Both the position numbers and the translations under genes were made by a program. Source: Rubrivivax sp. (GTDB lineage Bacteria; Pseudomonadota; Gammaproteobacteria; Burkholderiales; Burkholderiaceae_C). Taken from it: a stretch of DNA of 32,350 bases. Below are positions 1 to 9,353 of this stretch, in pieces. The notes under the pieces are model-generated. The model ran no database searches, had not been told where the DNA came from, and was given only the letters and a program-made list of their open reading frames with translations. The stretch covers positions 1 through 32,350 of the forward strand of contig JALHOU010000027.1 of assembly GCA_022842825.1 (NCBI GenBank). Direction: 5' to 3'. Numbering within the stretch: the stretch's first letter is position 1; every line of letters starts with the position of its first letter.

Positions 1-1065
1 CGACGGCGCGGCGCCGCTTTCGACGCGGCTGCCGAGGCGACCGTCCGCCAAGTCGCCCGCATCGCCGCGGAGCGGCACGTGCAACGGCAATGCGAGCAGC
101 AATTCGCCGAAGCGGCCGCGGCCTGGCGCGCGGCGAGCGAAGCGCTGCCGGCCGACCCCGGCGCGGCACGCGCGGGTGCCGGCGCGCTCGCGTCGGCCCT
201 GACCGAGAAGCTCATCAACGACGGCGAGGTCGGCATCCGCCTGCTCCCCGGCGCGGGCAACGACCGCGCCGCGGCACACGCGCTGAACGTCACGGTGGTG
301 TCGATGCTGCTCGGCCGCTCGCTTGGCCTGGCGCGCGAGGACCTGGCCGATCTCGCGCTCGGTGCGCTTCTGCACGACGTGGGCAAGCTCGGCCTGCCCG
401 AGCGCGCCCGCCACCTCGAGGCCGGCAACACGGCCGCCGAGGTGTCCGCCTACCGCGAGCACGTGGTGCGCGGTGTCGCGACGGCGCAGCACATGGGCCT
501 GCCCGCCGGCGCGCTGGAGGTCATCGCCCAGCACCACGAACATGCCGACGCCACGGGCTTTCCGGGCCGCCTGGGCGGCGACCGGCTCTCGCTCGCCGGC
601 CGCATCGTCGGCATCGTCAACCGCTACGACAACCTGTGCAACCCCGCCACGCGCACGGCGCCGCTCACGCCGCACGAGGCGGTGGCGATGCTCTTCGCGC
701 ACGGCCGCACGCGCTACGACGCCGCGGTACTCAACGCCTTCATCCGCATGATGGGCGTCTACCCCGCGGGCTCGCTGGTGCAGCTCACCGACGAGCGCTA
801 CGCCATGGTGGTGGCCGTCAACTCGACGCGCCCGCTGAAGCCGCGCGTGCTGGTGCACGAGGCGCGCGTGCCGCGCAGCGAGGCCCTGCTTCTCGACCTC
901 GAGCACGAGCCCGACATCGGCATCCGGCGCAGCGTGGCCGCGGCCAAGATGCCTCCCGTCTCGCTGCAGTACCTGGACCCCCGCCCGCGCGTGGCCTACT
1001 TCTTCGAGCCGCTCGCGGCCGCCGGCGCCGCGGTGCCGGCGTCGCGCGAGATGGCCGCGGCCTGA
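1..1065 (+). CDS. HD-GYP-like HD domain phosphohydrolase (5' truncated by window edge)
   Basis: Frame 1 is open from base 1 to TGA at 1063-1065. Motifs LLHDVGKLGLPE and HHEHADATGFPGRLGGDRLSLAGRIVGIVNRYD resemble HD-GYP phosphodiesterases, with GFP in place of GYP. Confidence 0.8.
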   Translation, partial: RRRGAAFDAAAEATVRQVARIAAERHVQRQCEQQFAEAAAAWRAASEALPADPGAARAGAGALASALTEKLINDGEVGIRLLPGAGNDRAAAHALNVTVVSMLLGRSLGLAREDLADLALGALLHDVGKLGLPERARHLEAGNTAAEVSAYREHVVRGVATAQHMGLPAGALEVIAQHHEHADATGFPGRLGGDRLSLAGRIVGIVNRYDNLCNPATRTAPLTPHEAVAMLFAHGRTRYDAAVLNAFIRMMGVYPAGSLVQLTDERYAMVVAVNSTRPLKPRVLVHEARVPRSEALLLDLEHEPDIGIRRSVAAAKMPPVSLQYLDPRPRVAYFFEPLAAAGAAVPASREMAAA

Positions 1066-1093
1066 CCGGCACGGGCGGCGCACAGACAACCCG

Positions 1094-3289
1094 ATGGCAC
1101 ACGCGCACGCCAGCATCGTCGATGCCCCGGCCGCCGGTCCGGCCTCGGCGTCCGCGCTCGTGTGCGCGCTGCCGCATGCCGCTTGGCTGGTCGCGTTGCC
1201 GCAGGCGGTGGTGGTGGCCGCCAACGAGGCCGCTGCACGCCTGCTCGGCCGGCCCGTGGGTGAGCTCGTCGGCGCGCCGGCACAACAGCTGGCCGCATCC
1301 CCGGAGGACCTGGCCTGGTGGGCCGCAATGGCCGGCAGCGGCTGGCGCTCTTCTGGCTGCCCGACCGAAGGGCCAGTGGCGCCGCTGCTCGACTCGGATA
1401 CGGTGTTCGCCGCCGCCGCTGGTCAGGCCCGGCATGTGCGTCGCAGCATCAGCCTCGTGCCCGACGAGGCCGACACCGGCCGCGCCTGGGCTCTGGTGAT
1501 GGTCATCGACCGCACCCCGGAGCAGGCCGTCGACGCCGAGCGCGAGGCCCGCGTGGCCGAGCTCGAGGCCACCCTCGAATCGGCCGCCGACGGCCTGCTC
1601 GTCACCGACCTCGCCGGCGGCCTGCGCTCGTTCAATCGACGCTTCGCGGCGATGTGGGGCCTGCCCGACGAGCTGCTGCGCGCACGCGACGATGCCGGCA
1701 TCGTCGCCTGGATGCAGCGCAGCGTGCTCGAGCCCGGCGCCTACGCCCAGCGCCTGCGCACGCTGTTCGACTCGCCCCTTCTCGCCGCGACCGACCGCGT
1801 GGCCCTGCTCGGCGGGCCGGTGTTCGAGCGCGTGACGCGACCGCTGTGGCGCGACGGCCGCCCCCAAGGGCGCGTGTGGGCCTATCGCGACCTCAGCGAA
1901 CGCCTCGCCGCCGAGGAGCGCATCGAGACGCTGTCGAGCACCGACCCGCTGACCGGGCTGCCGAACCGCCGCGTCATGTCCGGCTGGGTCGAGGCGGCCG
2001 CTCAGGCCAGTGGTGGCAGCGGCGAAGGTCGACAGGGCTTCGCCGTCATGGTCGTGGACCTCGACCACTTCCGGCAGATCAACGTCTCGCTCGGGCATGC
2101 CATGGGTGACCGCGTGCTCAGGCACGTGGGCGAGCGGCTGCAGGGTTGCCTGCGCGACGACGACCGGCTCGCGCGCATCGGCGGCGACCAGTTCGGCGTG
2201 CTGCTCACCGGCGCCGACGCGCGCGCCGCCGAGGCCACGGCGCGCCGCATGCTCAACGTCGTGGCGCAGCCCTGCGCGCTCGAGGGGGCCACCTTCACCC
2301 TCACCTGCAGCATCGGCATCGCGCTGGCGCCGGCGCATGGCCGCAGCGCCGACGAGCTGGCACGGCACGCCGAGGCGGCGATGCGCGCCGTCAAGCAGGC
2401 CGGGCGCGCCAACGTTCGCCTGCACCAGGCGCGCGCCGAGGTCGACCGCCGTTCGCACATGATGCTCGACCACGCCATGCGACAGGCGCTCGTGAGCGGC
2501 CGCTTCCGCCTGGCCTACCAGCCGCAGGTGAGCCTGGCCGACGGCCGCATCGTCGGCGCCGAGGCACTGTTGCGCTGGCGCGACCCTGAACTCGGCGAGG
2601 TTCCGCCGGCGCGCTTCATCCCGGTGGCCGAGGAGAGCGGCTTCATCGTCGCCATCGGCGACTGGGTGCTGGCGCAGGCCGTGCGACAGGCCGCACTGTG
2701 GCACCAGCGCGGCTGGCAGGTTCCGGTGGCAGTGAACGTCTCGGCGCTGCAGTTCCACCAGGCGCAGTTCGTCGAGCGCGTGGCCAGTGTGCTGGCGGTG
2801 GCGGCGCTGCCGCCGAGGCTGCTCGAGCTCGAACTCACCGAGTCGATCCTTGTGCACGACGCCGACGAGGCCCTGGCGCGCCTGCACGAGCTGCACCGGC
2901 TGGGTGCACGCATGTCGATCGACGACTTCGGCACCGGGTACTCCAGCCTCGCCTACCTGAAGCGCTTCCCAATCGGCAAGCTCAAGATCGACCGCAGCTT
3001 CGTGCAAGGTCTGCCGGGCGACGAAACGGACGCCGGCATCGTGCGCGCCATCCTGCAGATGTCGCTGGCGCTGGACATGCGGGTCATCGCCGAAGGCGTC
3101 GAGACCGAGCAGCAGCGCGAATTCCTCGTGCGCGAGGGCTGCGCCGAGATGCAGGGCTACCTGTACGCGCCGGCGCTCGATCCGTTGAGCTTCGAGCAGA
3201 GGCTGGCGCAGTCGCGCGTTGACGAGGCAGGCCCAGCCCAGCCGGGCGCCGGCGCGCCCGGCCAGCGCATCCGCCTCGTGCGCGGCTGA
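1094..3289 (+). CDS. PAS-GGDEF-EAL bifunctional diguanylate cyclase/phosphodiesterase-like protein
   Basis: GGDEF region DPLTGLPNRR...RIGGDQFGVLL (degenerate GGDQF). EAL region with EALLRW, ELTES, DDFGTGYSSLAYLKRFPIGKLKIDRSFV, AEGVET and QGYLYAPAL. Confidence 0.93.
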   Translation: MAHAHASIVDAPAAGPASASALVCALPHAAWLVALPQAVVVAANEAAARLLGRPVGELVGAPAQQLAASPEDLAWWAAMAGSGWRSSGCPTEGPVAPLLDSDTVFAAAAGQARHVRRSISLVPDEADTGRAWALVMVIDRTPEQAVDAEREARVAELEATLESAADGLLVTDLAGGLRSFNRRFAAMWGLPDELLRARDDAGIVAWMQRSVLEPGAYAQRLRTLFDSPLLAATDRVALLGGPVFERVTRPLWRDGRPQGRVWAYRDLSERLAAEERIETLSSTDPLTGLPNRRVMSGWVEAAAQASGGSGEGRQGFAVMVVDLDHFRQINVSLGHAMGDRVLRHVGERLQGCLRDDDRLARIGGDQFGVLLTGADARAAEATARRMLNVVAQPCALEGATFTLTCSIGIALAPAHGRSADELARHAEAAMRAVKQAGRANVRLHQARAEVDRRSHMMLDHAMRQALVSGRFRLAYQPQVSLADGRIVGAEALLRWRDPELGEVPPARFIPVAEESGFIVAIGDWVLAQAVRQAALWHQRGWQVPVAVNVSALQFHQAQFVERVASVLAVAALPPRLLELELTESILVHDADEALARLHELHRLGARMSIDDFGTGYSSLAYLKRFPIGKLKIDRSFVQGLPGDETDAGIVRAILQMSLALDMRVIAEGVETEQQREFLVREGCAEMQGYLYAPALDPLSFEQRLAQSRVDEAGPAQPGAGAPGQRIRLVRG

Positions 3290-3330
3290 GGCGCCTGGCG
3301 CGGTAGGCGACGCGACGCGTTGCGGTCGTC

Positions 3331-3383
3331 GGCATTGGCATTGGCAACGGCAGTGGCAGCCGCTGCGGCAGCGGCAACGGTTG
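3331..3383. repeat. Degenerate GGCANN hexanucleotide repeat tract
   Basis: Direct reading: ggcatt ggcatt ggcaac ggcagt ggcagc cgctgc ggcagc ggcaac ggttgg, in the intergenic region between the EAL gene and the DUF1840 gene. Confidence 0.5.
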
Positions 3384-3471
3384 GGGCGCCGACAGCGGCG
3401 ACGGCCGCCACAATGCGGCCACAATGCTCGGCGTGGCCCGGCGATTCGGCCAGCGGTCGGCCACCACCCCC

Positions 3472-3801
3472 ATGATCTACAAGTTCAAGAGCGCCGCCAG
3501 CGGCGACGTCATCATGCTCGGCCCGCATGGCGATGACATGCTGCGCCTGCTCGGGCGCGAGCCGGCGGCCAAGGGCATCGTCGAGGCGCGTGACATGCCC
3601 GCGGCCATCGCCGCGCTGCGCGCCGCCATCGAACGGGCCGAGCGGCGCGCCGCCGCGCCGGGCTCCGGTGCACCGCCTGGCAGCGCGCCGCCCGAGGGCG
3701 AAACCGAGCCGGCCGTCCGCCTGCGCCGCCGTCTGTGGCCGATGATCGACATGTTGGAGCGCGCGCAACGCGCCGACGTGCCGGTGGTCTGGGGCGCATG
3801 A
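3472..3801 (+). CDS. DUF1840 family protein
   Basis: MIYKFKSAASGDVIMLGPHGDDMLRLLGREPAAKGIVEARDMPAAIAALRAAIE...LWPMIDMLERAQRADVPVVWG matches the DUF1840 pattern. The internal ATG at 3472 is preferred over the ORF start at 3424. Confidence 0.75.
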   Translation: MIYKFKSAASGDVIMLGPHGDDMLRLLGREPAAKGIVEARDMPAAIAALRAAIERAERRAAAPGSGAPPGSAPPEGETEPAVRLRRRLWPMIDMLERAQRADVPVVWGA

Positions 3802-3895
3802 CCCCGCATCCGGGCCGGATCTGCACTGGCTGGCCCCCGCCGCGCCGGCAGCCCCGGCGCGCCCCGACCCACCCCCCAGAGTTGAACGTAGACCG

Positions 3896-4531
3896 ATGAA
3901 ACTGTGGAGCGACAGCTGGACCAACGGTGACCGCATCCCGGCCCGCTATGCCGCGGGCCGCCCCGACGGCGCCGGCCGCGCCACCTTCGGCGACAACCTG
4001 AATCCGCACCTCGCCTGGAGCGAGCTGCCCGAGGGCACGCGCTCGATGGTGCTGGTGTGCCACGACTTCGACGCGCCCACCGAGGCCGGCCAGGTCAACC
4101 GCGATGGCGTCGAGGTGCCGGCCGACCTGGAGCGCACCGACTTCTTCCACTGGGTGCTCGTCGACCTGCCGCCGCGGCCGATGGTCATCGGCGAGGGCGA
4201 GTTCAGCCGCGGCTTCGTGCCGCGCGGCAAGCCCGGCCCGGCGGCGCCCAATGGCGCGCGCCACGGCCGCAATGACTACACGCGCTGGTTCGCCGAGGAC
4301 GCCGCGATGGCCGGCGACTACTTCGGCTACGACGGCCCCTTCCCGCCGTGGAACGACTCGCTCGTGCACCACTACGTCTTCACACTCTATGCCGTGGCGC
4401 TGCCGCGGCTGCCGCTGCAAGGCGTCTTCGACGGCCTCGACGTGCGCCGGGCGCTGGCCGGACGCGTGCTGGCCGAGGCCACCTACTCGGGCACCTACAC
4501 CCTGAACCGGCGGCTGCTGGAGGAAGGCTGA
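3896..4531 (+). CDS. YbhB/YbcL family Raf kinase inhibitor-like (PEBP) protein
   Basis: NLNPHLAWSELPEGTRSMVLVCHDFDAP, DFFHWVLVDLP and GYDGPFPPWNDSLVHHYVFTLYAVALP are PEBP signatures. Confidence 0.88.
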   Translation: MKLWSDSWTNGDRIPARYAAGRPDGAGRATFGDNLNPHLAWSELPEGTRSMVLVCHDFDAPTEAGQVNRDGVEVPADLERTDFFHWVLVDLPPRPMVIGEGEFSRGFVPRGKPGPAAPNGARHGRNDYTRWFAEDAAMAGDYFGYDGPFPPWNDSLVHHYVFTLYAVALPRLPLQGVFDGLDVRRALAGRVLAEATYSGTYTLNRRLLEEG

Positions 4532-4539
4532 GCGCGACC

Positions 4540-5205
4540 GTGGCGCCGCGGCCGGCCGAGTCTTCCGAGCCCGTCGAGCCTGGCGGGGCCGTCGAGGCGA
4601 CCCGGGTCCTCGTGCTGCGGCACGGCGAGACGGCCTGGAACGCGGCGCAACGCATCCAGGGCCATGTGGACGAGCCGCTCAATGAGCGCGGTCGCTGGCA
4701 GGCCGCGCGGCTGGGCGAGGCGCTGCGCGGCGAGGGTCTCACGCAGGTCTACAGCAGCGACCTGGCGCGCGCACGCGACACCGCCGAGGCGCTGGCGCGT
4801 GCGGCCGGCATCGCCGAGGTGCGCACCGAGGTCGCGCTGCGCGAACGTGCCTTCGGCATCTTCGAGGGCCTCACCTACGCCGAGGTCGAGCAGCGCTGGC
4901 CCGACGACCTGCGGCGCTGGCGCACGCGAGAGCCCGGCTTTGCGCCCGGCGGCGGCGAGAGCCCCGAGGTCTTCTACGCCCGCTGCGTGCCCTGCGCCGC
5001 GGCCATCGCCACGCGCCACCCCGGCGGCACGGTGGCACTGGTGGCGCATGGGGGCGTGCTCGACTGCCTCTACCGCGCCGCCACGGGCCAGCCTTTGCAG
5101 GCGCCGCGCACCTGGCAGCTGGGCAACGCCAGCATCAACCGCCTGCTGTGGAACGGCTCGAGCTTCGTGCTGGTGGGCTGGAACGACGACGCCCACCTGC
5201 TGTAG
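4540..5205 (+). CDS. Histidine phosphatase family protein (phosphoglycerate mutase-like)
   Basis: VLVLRHGETAWNAAQRIQGHVDEPLNERGRWQA (RHGE catalytic motif) and ALVAHGGVLDCLYR. GTG start proposed at 4540, just after the PEBP stop. Confidence 0.85.
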   Translation: MAPRPAESSEPVEPGGAVEATRVLVLRHGETAWNAAQRIQGHVDEPLNERGRWQAARLGEALRGEGLTQVYSSDLARARDTAEALARAAGIAEVRTEVALRERAFGIFEGLTYAEVEQRWPDDLRRWRTREPGFAPGGGESPEVFYARCVPCAAAIATRHPGGTVALVAHGGVLDCLYRAATGQPLQAPRTWQLGNASINRLLWNGSSFVLVGWNDDAHLL

Positions 5206-5277
5206 CGCGCCGCCCGGCCCGCCGCCGCACATCGCCCCGGCGCGGGCCCCGGCCCATTCCGCCGAGGCCCCACATCG

Positions 5278-8200
5278 CTACCGTCGCAGTTCGCGCCAGG
5301 CGTTCTTCGAAGGCTGGATGATCGTGCCGATGGGCAGCTGGCGCTGGAATATGGTGTCGTCGGAGCGGTGCGCGGTGCCGAAGATCTTGCCGTCCACGGC
5401 GCGCAGCGTGATCACGCGCGAGGCATTGGCGGTGTTCGAAATCAGCGTGGCGGCGAAGGTCGAGTCGTTGACCTTCTTGCCGGTGCCGATGTCCAGCAGG
5501 TACAGCCACGAGGACTGCGAGCAGTCGGTGCTGCCGTTCGTGTTGGTGACGAAGGCCACCGTGCCGTAGGTGACGACGGGCAGCGTGTTGGCCTGCTCGC
5601 CGGCCGGCAGGTCCATGTACCAGCCACGGTCGCTGGCCCAGTTGAACGCGCTGCCGGCGACCGGCGTGGACGCGACGGTGCCGTCGTCGGCCGAGCGGGT
5701 GTAGGTGCGCTGCACGAGGCCGCTGCGCGCGTTGGACAGCGTGGCGCCGTCGGCAATCGCGTAGAAGGTCTGCGTGCGCGTGCTGCCGAAGTCGTTGATG
5801 TCGAGCACGCGGCCGGTGCCGACGAGGATGACGCGCTTGTCGGCCATCGTCACGAGCTCCGGTGCCGCCGTCACGGGCTGCCGGTTGCCGGCGCTGTCGT
5901 ACAGGGTGGCCACCAGTTCGGCGTCGTGCGGGCCGGCGCCGCTCTTGGCGAGGTCGAACTTCCAGACGTTGCCCAGCAGGTCGCCGCCATACGCATAGCG
6001 GGTCGTGCCGTCGAGCTCCTTCATCGCCGAGATGTGGGCGAGGCCGGCTTCGCTGGCCGTCGTGCCCTCGGTCGTGCGGAAGGTCTTCATGACGGCGCCG
6101 GTGGTCGCGTTGAGCATCCACACGCGGCCCTTCCCGTCGCCGAGCGTGACGCCGTTGTCGTAGCCCGAGGTGACCAGCGCCACGGCGCCGTCGGCGGCGG
6201 TCCTGGTGAGCACCGGCCGGCCCACGGTGTAGCCCATGAGGCCGCGGTTGGTGGTGTCGGTGGTGGCCGGGAAGACCCACTTGAACTGCGCCGCCGCCGC
6301 CGTGGCATTGGCCGGGCGCGGGTTGCTCACGTCCAGCGCGTAGTAGCTGCGGCCGGCCGCGCCGAGCCCGCCGACCAGCATCTTCTGGCTGCTGGAGAGC
6401 TGCGCCAGCGTGGGCGTGGCGTCGAGCTGGGTCTTGAAGACCCAGCCGCGCGCCACCGCCGCGCCGGCGCTGGCCAGCGTGTCCGAGGGGTGGTAGGCCC
6501 ACAGCTCGGCGCCGGTGGCGGTGTCGAAGGCGTGCAGCATGCCCTCGCCGGAGGCCAGGTAGACGACACCGTCGGCGCGCGAGACCACCGGCTCGGCGTT
6601 GACCACGGCGCTGAGGAGGCCGGAGCGTGCGCGCACCGTGGTGCCCTCGCCGGCGCGGTTGCCGCGCATCCACTCCACGACCTGCGCATTGGTGAAGGTG
6701 GCGCTGTCCGGGTTGACCGTGCTGCCCACGTTGGTGCTCGTGAAGTCCAGGCCGGCGCTGTTGTTGGACGTGAAGATGAGGCGCGTGGTCCAGTCGCGCG
6801 CGGCCAGCAGCGCGGCGGCCGACCAGGTTGCGGTGGTGCTGACGGCGCCGGTGCTGGTGTTGACGGCGTTGCGCGTGAGGTCGCCGCTCCAGCCGCGGAT
6901 GTTGTACTTGCCGAGGTAGGCGTTGTCGTCGCCGCGGCCGAGGTTGACCGAACTGACGCCGATGGAGGCCTGGGCGCCTGCCTGGTTGAGAATGTCGTCG
7001 AACGCGGACTGGATCGCCGTGCGCATCGCCGTGGCGTCGTTGGCGAGGTACATCAGGCCGCGGCCATTGATCGTCGCGTGCCAGAGGTCGTCGATCATCG
7101 TCGGGTCGTCGGCGATGGGGGTCGGCCAGGTCGGCGGCGAGGCGAAGACGTTGGTTGCGAACGGGTTCAACGCCGTCGGGTACAGCGTGCCGCGCGCGCC
7201 CAGCGTGATGCCGTAGGTCGTCACATGCAGGTTGGGGTTGGTGATGGGGTTGACGCGCGCGGGGTCGCCCAGCGGCACGAGTCCGGCCGGCAGGTCGGTG
7301 CGCAGGCGGTTGGTGTAGAACGACAGTGCCAGGTCGGCCAGCGAGTTGGCCGCCGTGGTGGTGTACGGCGCACTGCCGCCGTAGGTGGCCGCGTTGTAGG
7401 CCGGCGTCGTCGTGCTGTGCGAGTTCGCGAAGCCGTCGGTGACGACGAACATGCTGTTGCGCTGGCACGCGTACTGGACGACGCCGGTGTTGGTGTTGAA
7501 CTGGCCGCCGATGTGCGCCACCGTGGCGTGTGTCGGCGTGCCGTTGGCTGCCATCGAGTTCAGGTAGAAGCTGCCAGCCACCGCAAGCCGGTTGCTCGAG
7601 GCGGCCGTCGAGTCGGCATCCAGCATCGTCACCGTGCCGCGGTTGTTGAAGGGCACCACCGCCATTCGCATGCCGGTGACCGGCTCGAGCGCATTGCCCA
7701 TCGAGGCGGCCAGCATGAGCTTGCGCTTGCGGTAGTAAGTGAACCAGTTCGCGAAGTTCTGCAGTTCCTGCGCATGCGTGCGGCCGGTGGGAAAGGTGTT
7801 GCCGCTCTTGATCTCGTAGCGGCGCAGCTTGCCCAGGCCGTCGGGCGACGCGACACAGGCGGCGCCAGGATTGGTCAGCGGGTCCAGCACCGTGCAGTCG
7901 GGCGCGGCGACGCAGGCGGTGTCGCCGGCGGGGCACACGGTGCGTTGCCAGTAGGTGGCGGGGTAGTACGGGATGGAGGCGCGGCAGCTCTGGCCGGCGC
8001 CCACCACCGTGACGGCCGTCAGCGTGCGCGTGGTGCCGCCGGTGCAGATGCCGCTGCTGGTGGTGTTGGCCTCGACTTCGGTGCCCACCGGCAAGGCCAT
8101 GCCGGCCAGCACGCGGAACCGGAAGTCGTTGGTGCTCCAGGAGGCATGCGAGGAGTTCCAGTCAGTACCGACATTGAGCGTAGGCGCGCCGCTGACCGCG

Positions 8201-8712
8201 GGGTGCGACGGCGAGGCCGACGTCGACGCGTCGGCATAGGTCCGTGAAGCGCCGTCCACATACGCCGGCGCCCAGGCCGTGTAGGTGACGTGCGGGTTGT
8301 AGTACAGCGGATTGAAGGCGCTCGACCGCGTCCAGGCGAGCTGGGCAATCGGCGGGATGCCCCGGCCGAAGCTGCTGGAGCTGTTGTACAGCGCGGCGCC
8401 CGTGGCCGTGCCGAGCGGAAACAGGTAAGACAACTGGCTGAAGTCGGGCGAGCTCTCCCAGGGCTTGTTGTTCGTGCTATCCCAGGCGCTGCCGTTGGTG
8501 CCGTCACCGCGCCACCAGACCGCACCATTGTCGGTGCCGAGCACGGTCTCCCAGTCCATCGAGCCCGAGTCGTCCATGCCGAAGATGACATTGGGCTTGG
8601 CCAGCGCCGCCACCTTCAGCGGCAGTTCGGACAGGTTCGTCGCCTCGGCCGCGGTGACCCAGGCCAGGCCGGCCGTGGCCAGCGTGCTGAGGATGGCTTG
8701 CAACTTGTTCAT
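5278..8712 (-). CDS. pilY1: PilY1-like type IV pilus adhesin/assembly protein with N-terminal VWA-like and C-terminal beta-propeller domains
   Basis: ATG at 8712 (MNKLQAILSTLATAGLAWVTAAEA...), MIDAS-like DDSGSMDW, propeller repeats (VVYLASGEGMLHAFDTATGAELWAYHP, YAYGGDLLGNVWKFDL), and position at the end of the minor-pilin operon. Confidence 0.9.
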   Translation of the reverse strand: MNKLQAILSTLATAGLAWVTAAEATNLSELPLKVAALAKPNVIFGMDDSGSMDWETVLGTDNGAVWWRGDGTNGSAWDSTNNKPWESSPDFSQLSYLFPLGTATGAALYNSSSSFGRGIPPIAQLAWTRSSAFNPLYYNPHVTYTAWAPAYVDGASRTYADASTSASPSHPAVSGAPTLNVGTDWNSSHASWSTNDFRFRVLAGMALPVGTEVEANTTSSGICTGGTTRTLTAVTVVGAGQSCRASIPYYPATYWQRTVCPAGDTACVAAPDCTVLDPLTNPGAACVASPDGLGKLRRYEIKSGNTFPTGRTHAQELQNFANWFTYYRKRKLMLAASMGNALEPVTGMRMAVVPFNNRGTVTMLDADSTAASSNRLAVAGSFYLNSMAANGTPTHATVAHIGGQFNTNTGVVQYACQRNSMFVVTDGFANSHSTTTPAYNAATYGGSAPYTTTAANSLADLALSFYTNRLRTDLPAGLVPLGDPARVNPITNPNLHVTTYGITLGARGTLYPTALNPFATNVFASPPTWPTPIADDPTMIDDLWHATINGRGLMYLANDATAMRTAIQSAFDDILNQAGAQASIGVSSVNLGRGDDNAYLGKYNIRGWSGDLTRNAVNTSTGAVSTTATWSAAALLAARDWTTRLIFTSNNSAGLDFTSTNVGSTVNPDSATFTNAQVVEWMRGNRAGEGTTVRARSGLLSAVVNAEPVVSRADGVVYLASGEGMLHAFDTATGAELWAYHPSDTLASAGAAVARGWVFKTQLDATPTLAQLSSSQKMLVGGLGAAGRSYYALDVSNPRPANATAAAAQFKWVFPATTDTTNRGLMGYTVGRPVLTRTAADGAVALVTSGYDNGVTLGDGKGRVWMLNATTGAVMKTFRTTEGTTASEAGLAHISAMKELDGTTRYAYGGDLLGNVWKFDLAKSGAGPHDAELVATLYDSAGNRQPVTAAPELVTMADKRVILVGTGRVLDINDFGSTRTQTFYAIADGATLSNARSGLVQRTYTRSADDGTVASTPVAGSAFNWASDRGWYMDLPAGEQANTLPVVTYGTVAFVTNTNGSTDCSQSSWLYLLDIGTGKKVNDSTFAATLISNTANASRVITLRAVDGKIFGTAHRSDDTIFQRQLPIGTIIQPSKNAWRELRR

Positions 8713-9353
8713 GGGGGTGGCACTCCGCCGGCAACTGACGCAGAACCTTTGCTGACCAGGGTCTGCACCCAGGTCTCGGTGTCCTTCGGGCCCAGCACGC
8801 GCACGGTGATGCGGAACTGGCGTGTATTGGGTGGGTCGACCTCGTCGGCACCGACCCGGCTCGAGCTCACCTGCGGCACCTGGCGCACGAGGCACTGGCG
8901 CAGGGTGTCGGTGACCGGTGCCACGTTGCACATGCGCTCGACGATGTAGCGCACGCTGTAGCTGCCGACCACGACCTCGGGCGCATTGGCCCAGGCGACG
9001 TTGGGCATGCCGTTGGCGTCGGCAGCCTGCGTGGTCGCCCAGTACCAGGTGCCGCTGTTGACCTCTTCACTGGCCAGCGCCCTCGTCTCGGCATAGGCCG
9101 TGTTGATGCCCACCTCACTGGCCTGAAGCGAGGCCTCGCGCGTGGCGTTGTTGCCGGTGGCGAGCGTGCCGATCTCGGTGACGCGCGCGAGCGCCATGCC
9201 GCCCAGCACCATCACCGACATCAGGATGAGCACGACGAGGATGGTCACGCCGCGCTGCGCGCGCCGGGCCGGGTGGCGTCGGGCGGCGATCGTGCGTGCC
9301 CCACGACGCAGGGACGCCGCGGCACCTGCCTGCGGTTGGCTGTACGGACTCAT
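8709..9353 (-). CDS. pilX: PilX-like minor pilin
   Basis: MSPYSQPQAG...ARRAQRGVTILVVLILMSVMVLGGMALARVTEIGTLATGNNATREASLQASE. Lies between pilW and pilY1. Stop overlaps the pilY1 start (ATGA). Confidence 0.82.
   Translation of the reverse strand: MSPYSQPQAGAAASLRRGARTIAARRHPARRAQRGVTILVVLILMSVMVLGGMALARVTEIGTLATGNNATREASLQASEVGINTAYAETRALASEEVNSGTWYWATTQAADANGMPNVAWANAPEVVVGSYSVRYIVERMCNVAPVTDTLRQCLVRQVPQVSSSRVGADEVDPPNTRQFRITVRVLGPKDTETWVQTLVSKGSASVAGGVPPP

Noticed and set aside
3331-3383. GGCANN repeat as a CRISPR or VNTR
   Set aside because: Units are 6 nt and degenerate with no spacers. Reported only as a low-complexity repeat.
818-3424. 868-aa minus-strand ORF opposite the GGDEF-EAL gene
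   Set aside because: Low-complexity antisense ORF with no recognisable domain; the plus strand encodes an unmistakable GGDEF-EAL protein.
5368-8247. 959-aa plus-strand ORF opposite pilY1
   Set aside because: Arg/Gly/Ala/His-rich shadow ORF of a high-GC gene; the minus strand has clear PilY1 motifs.
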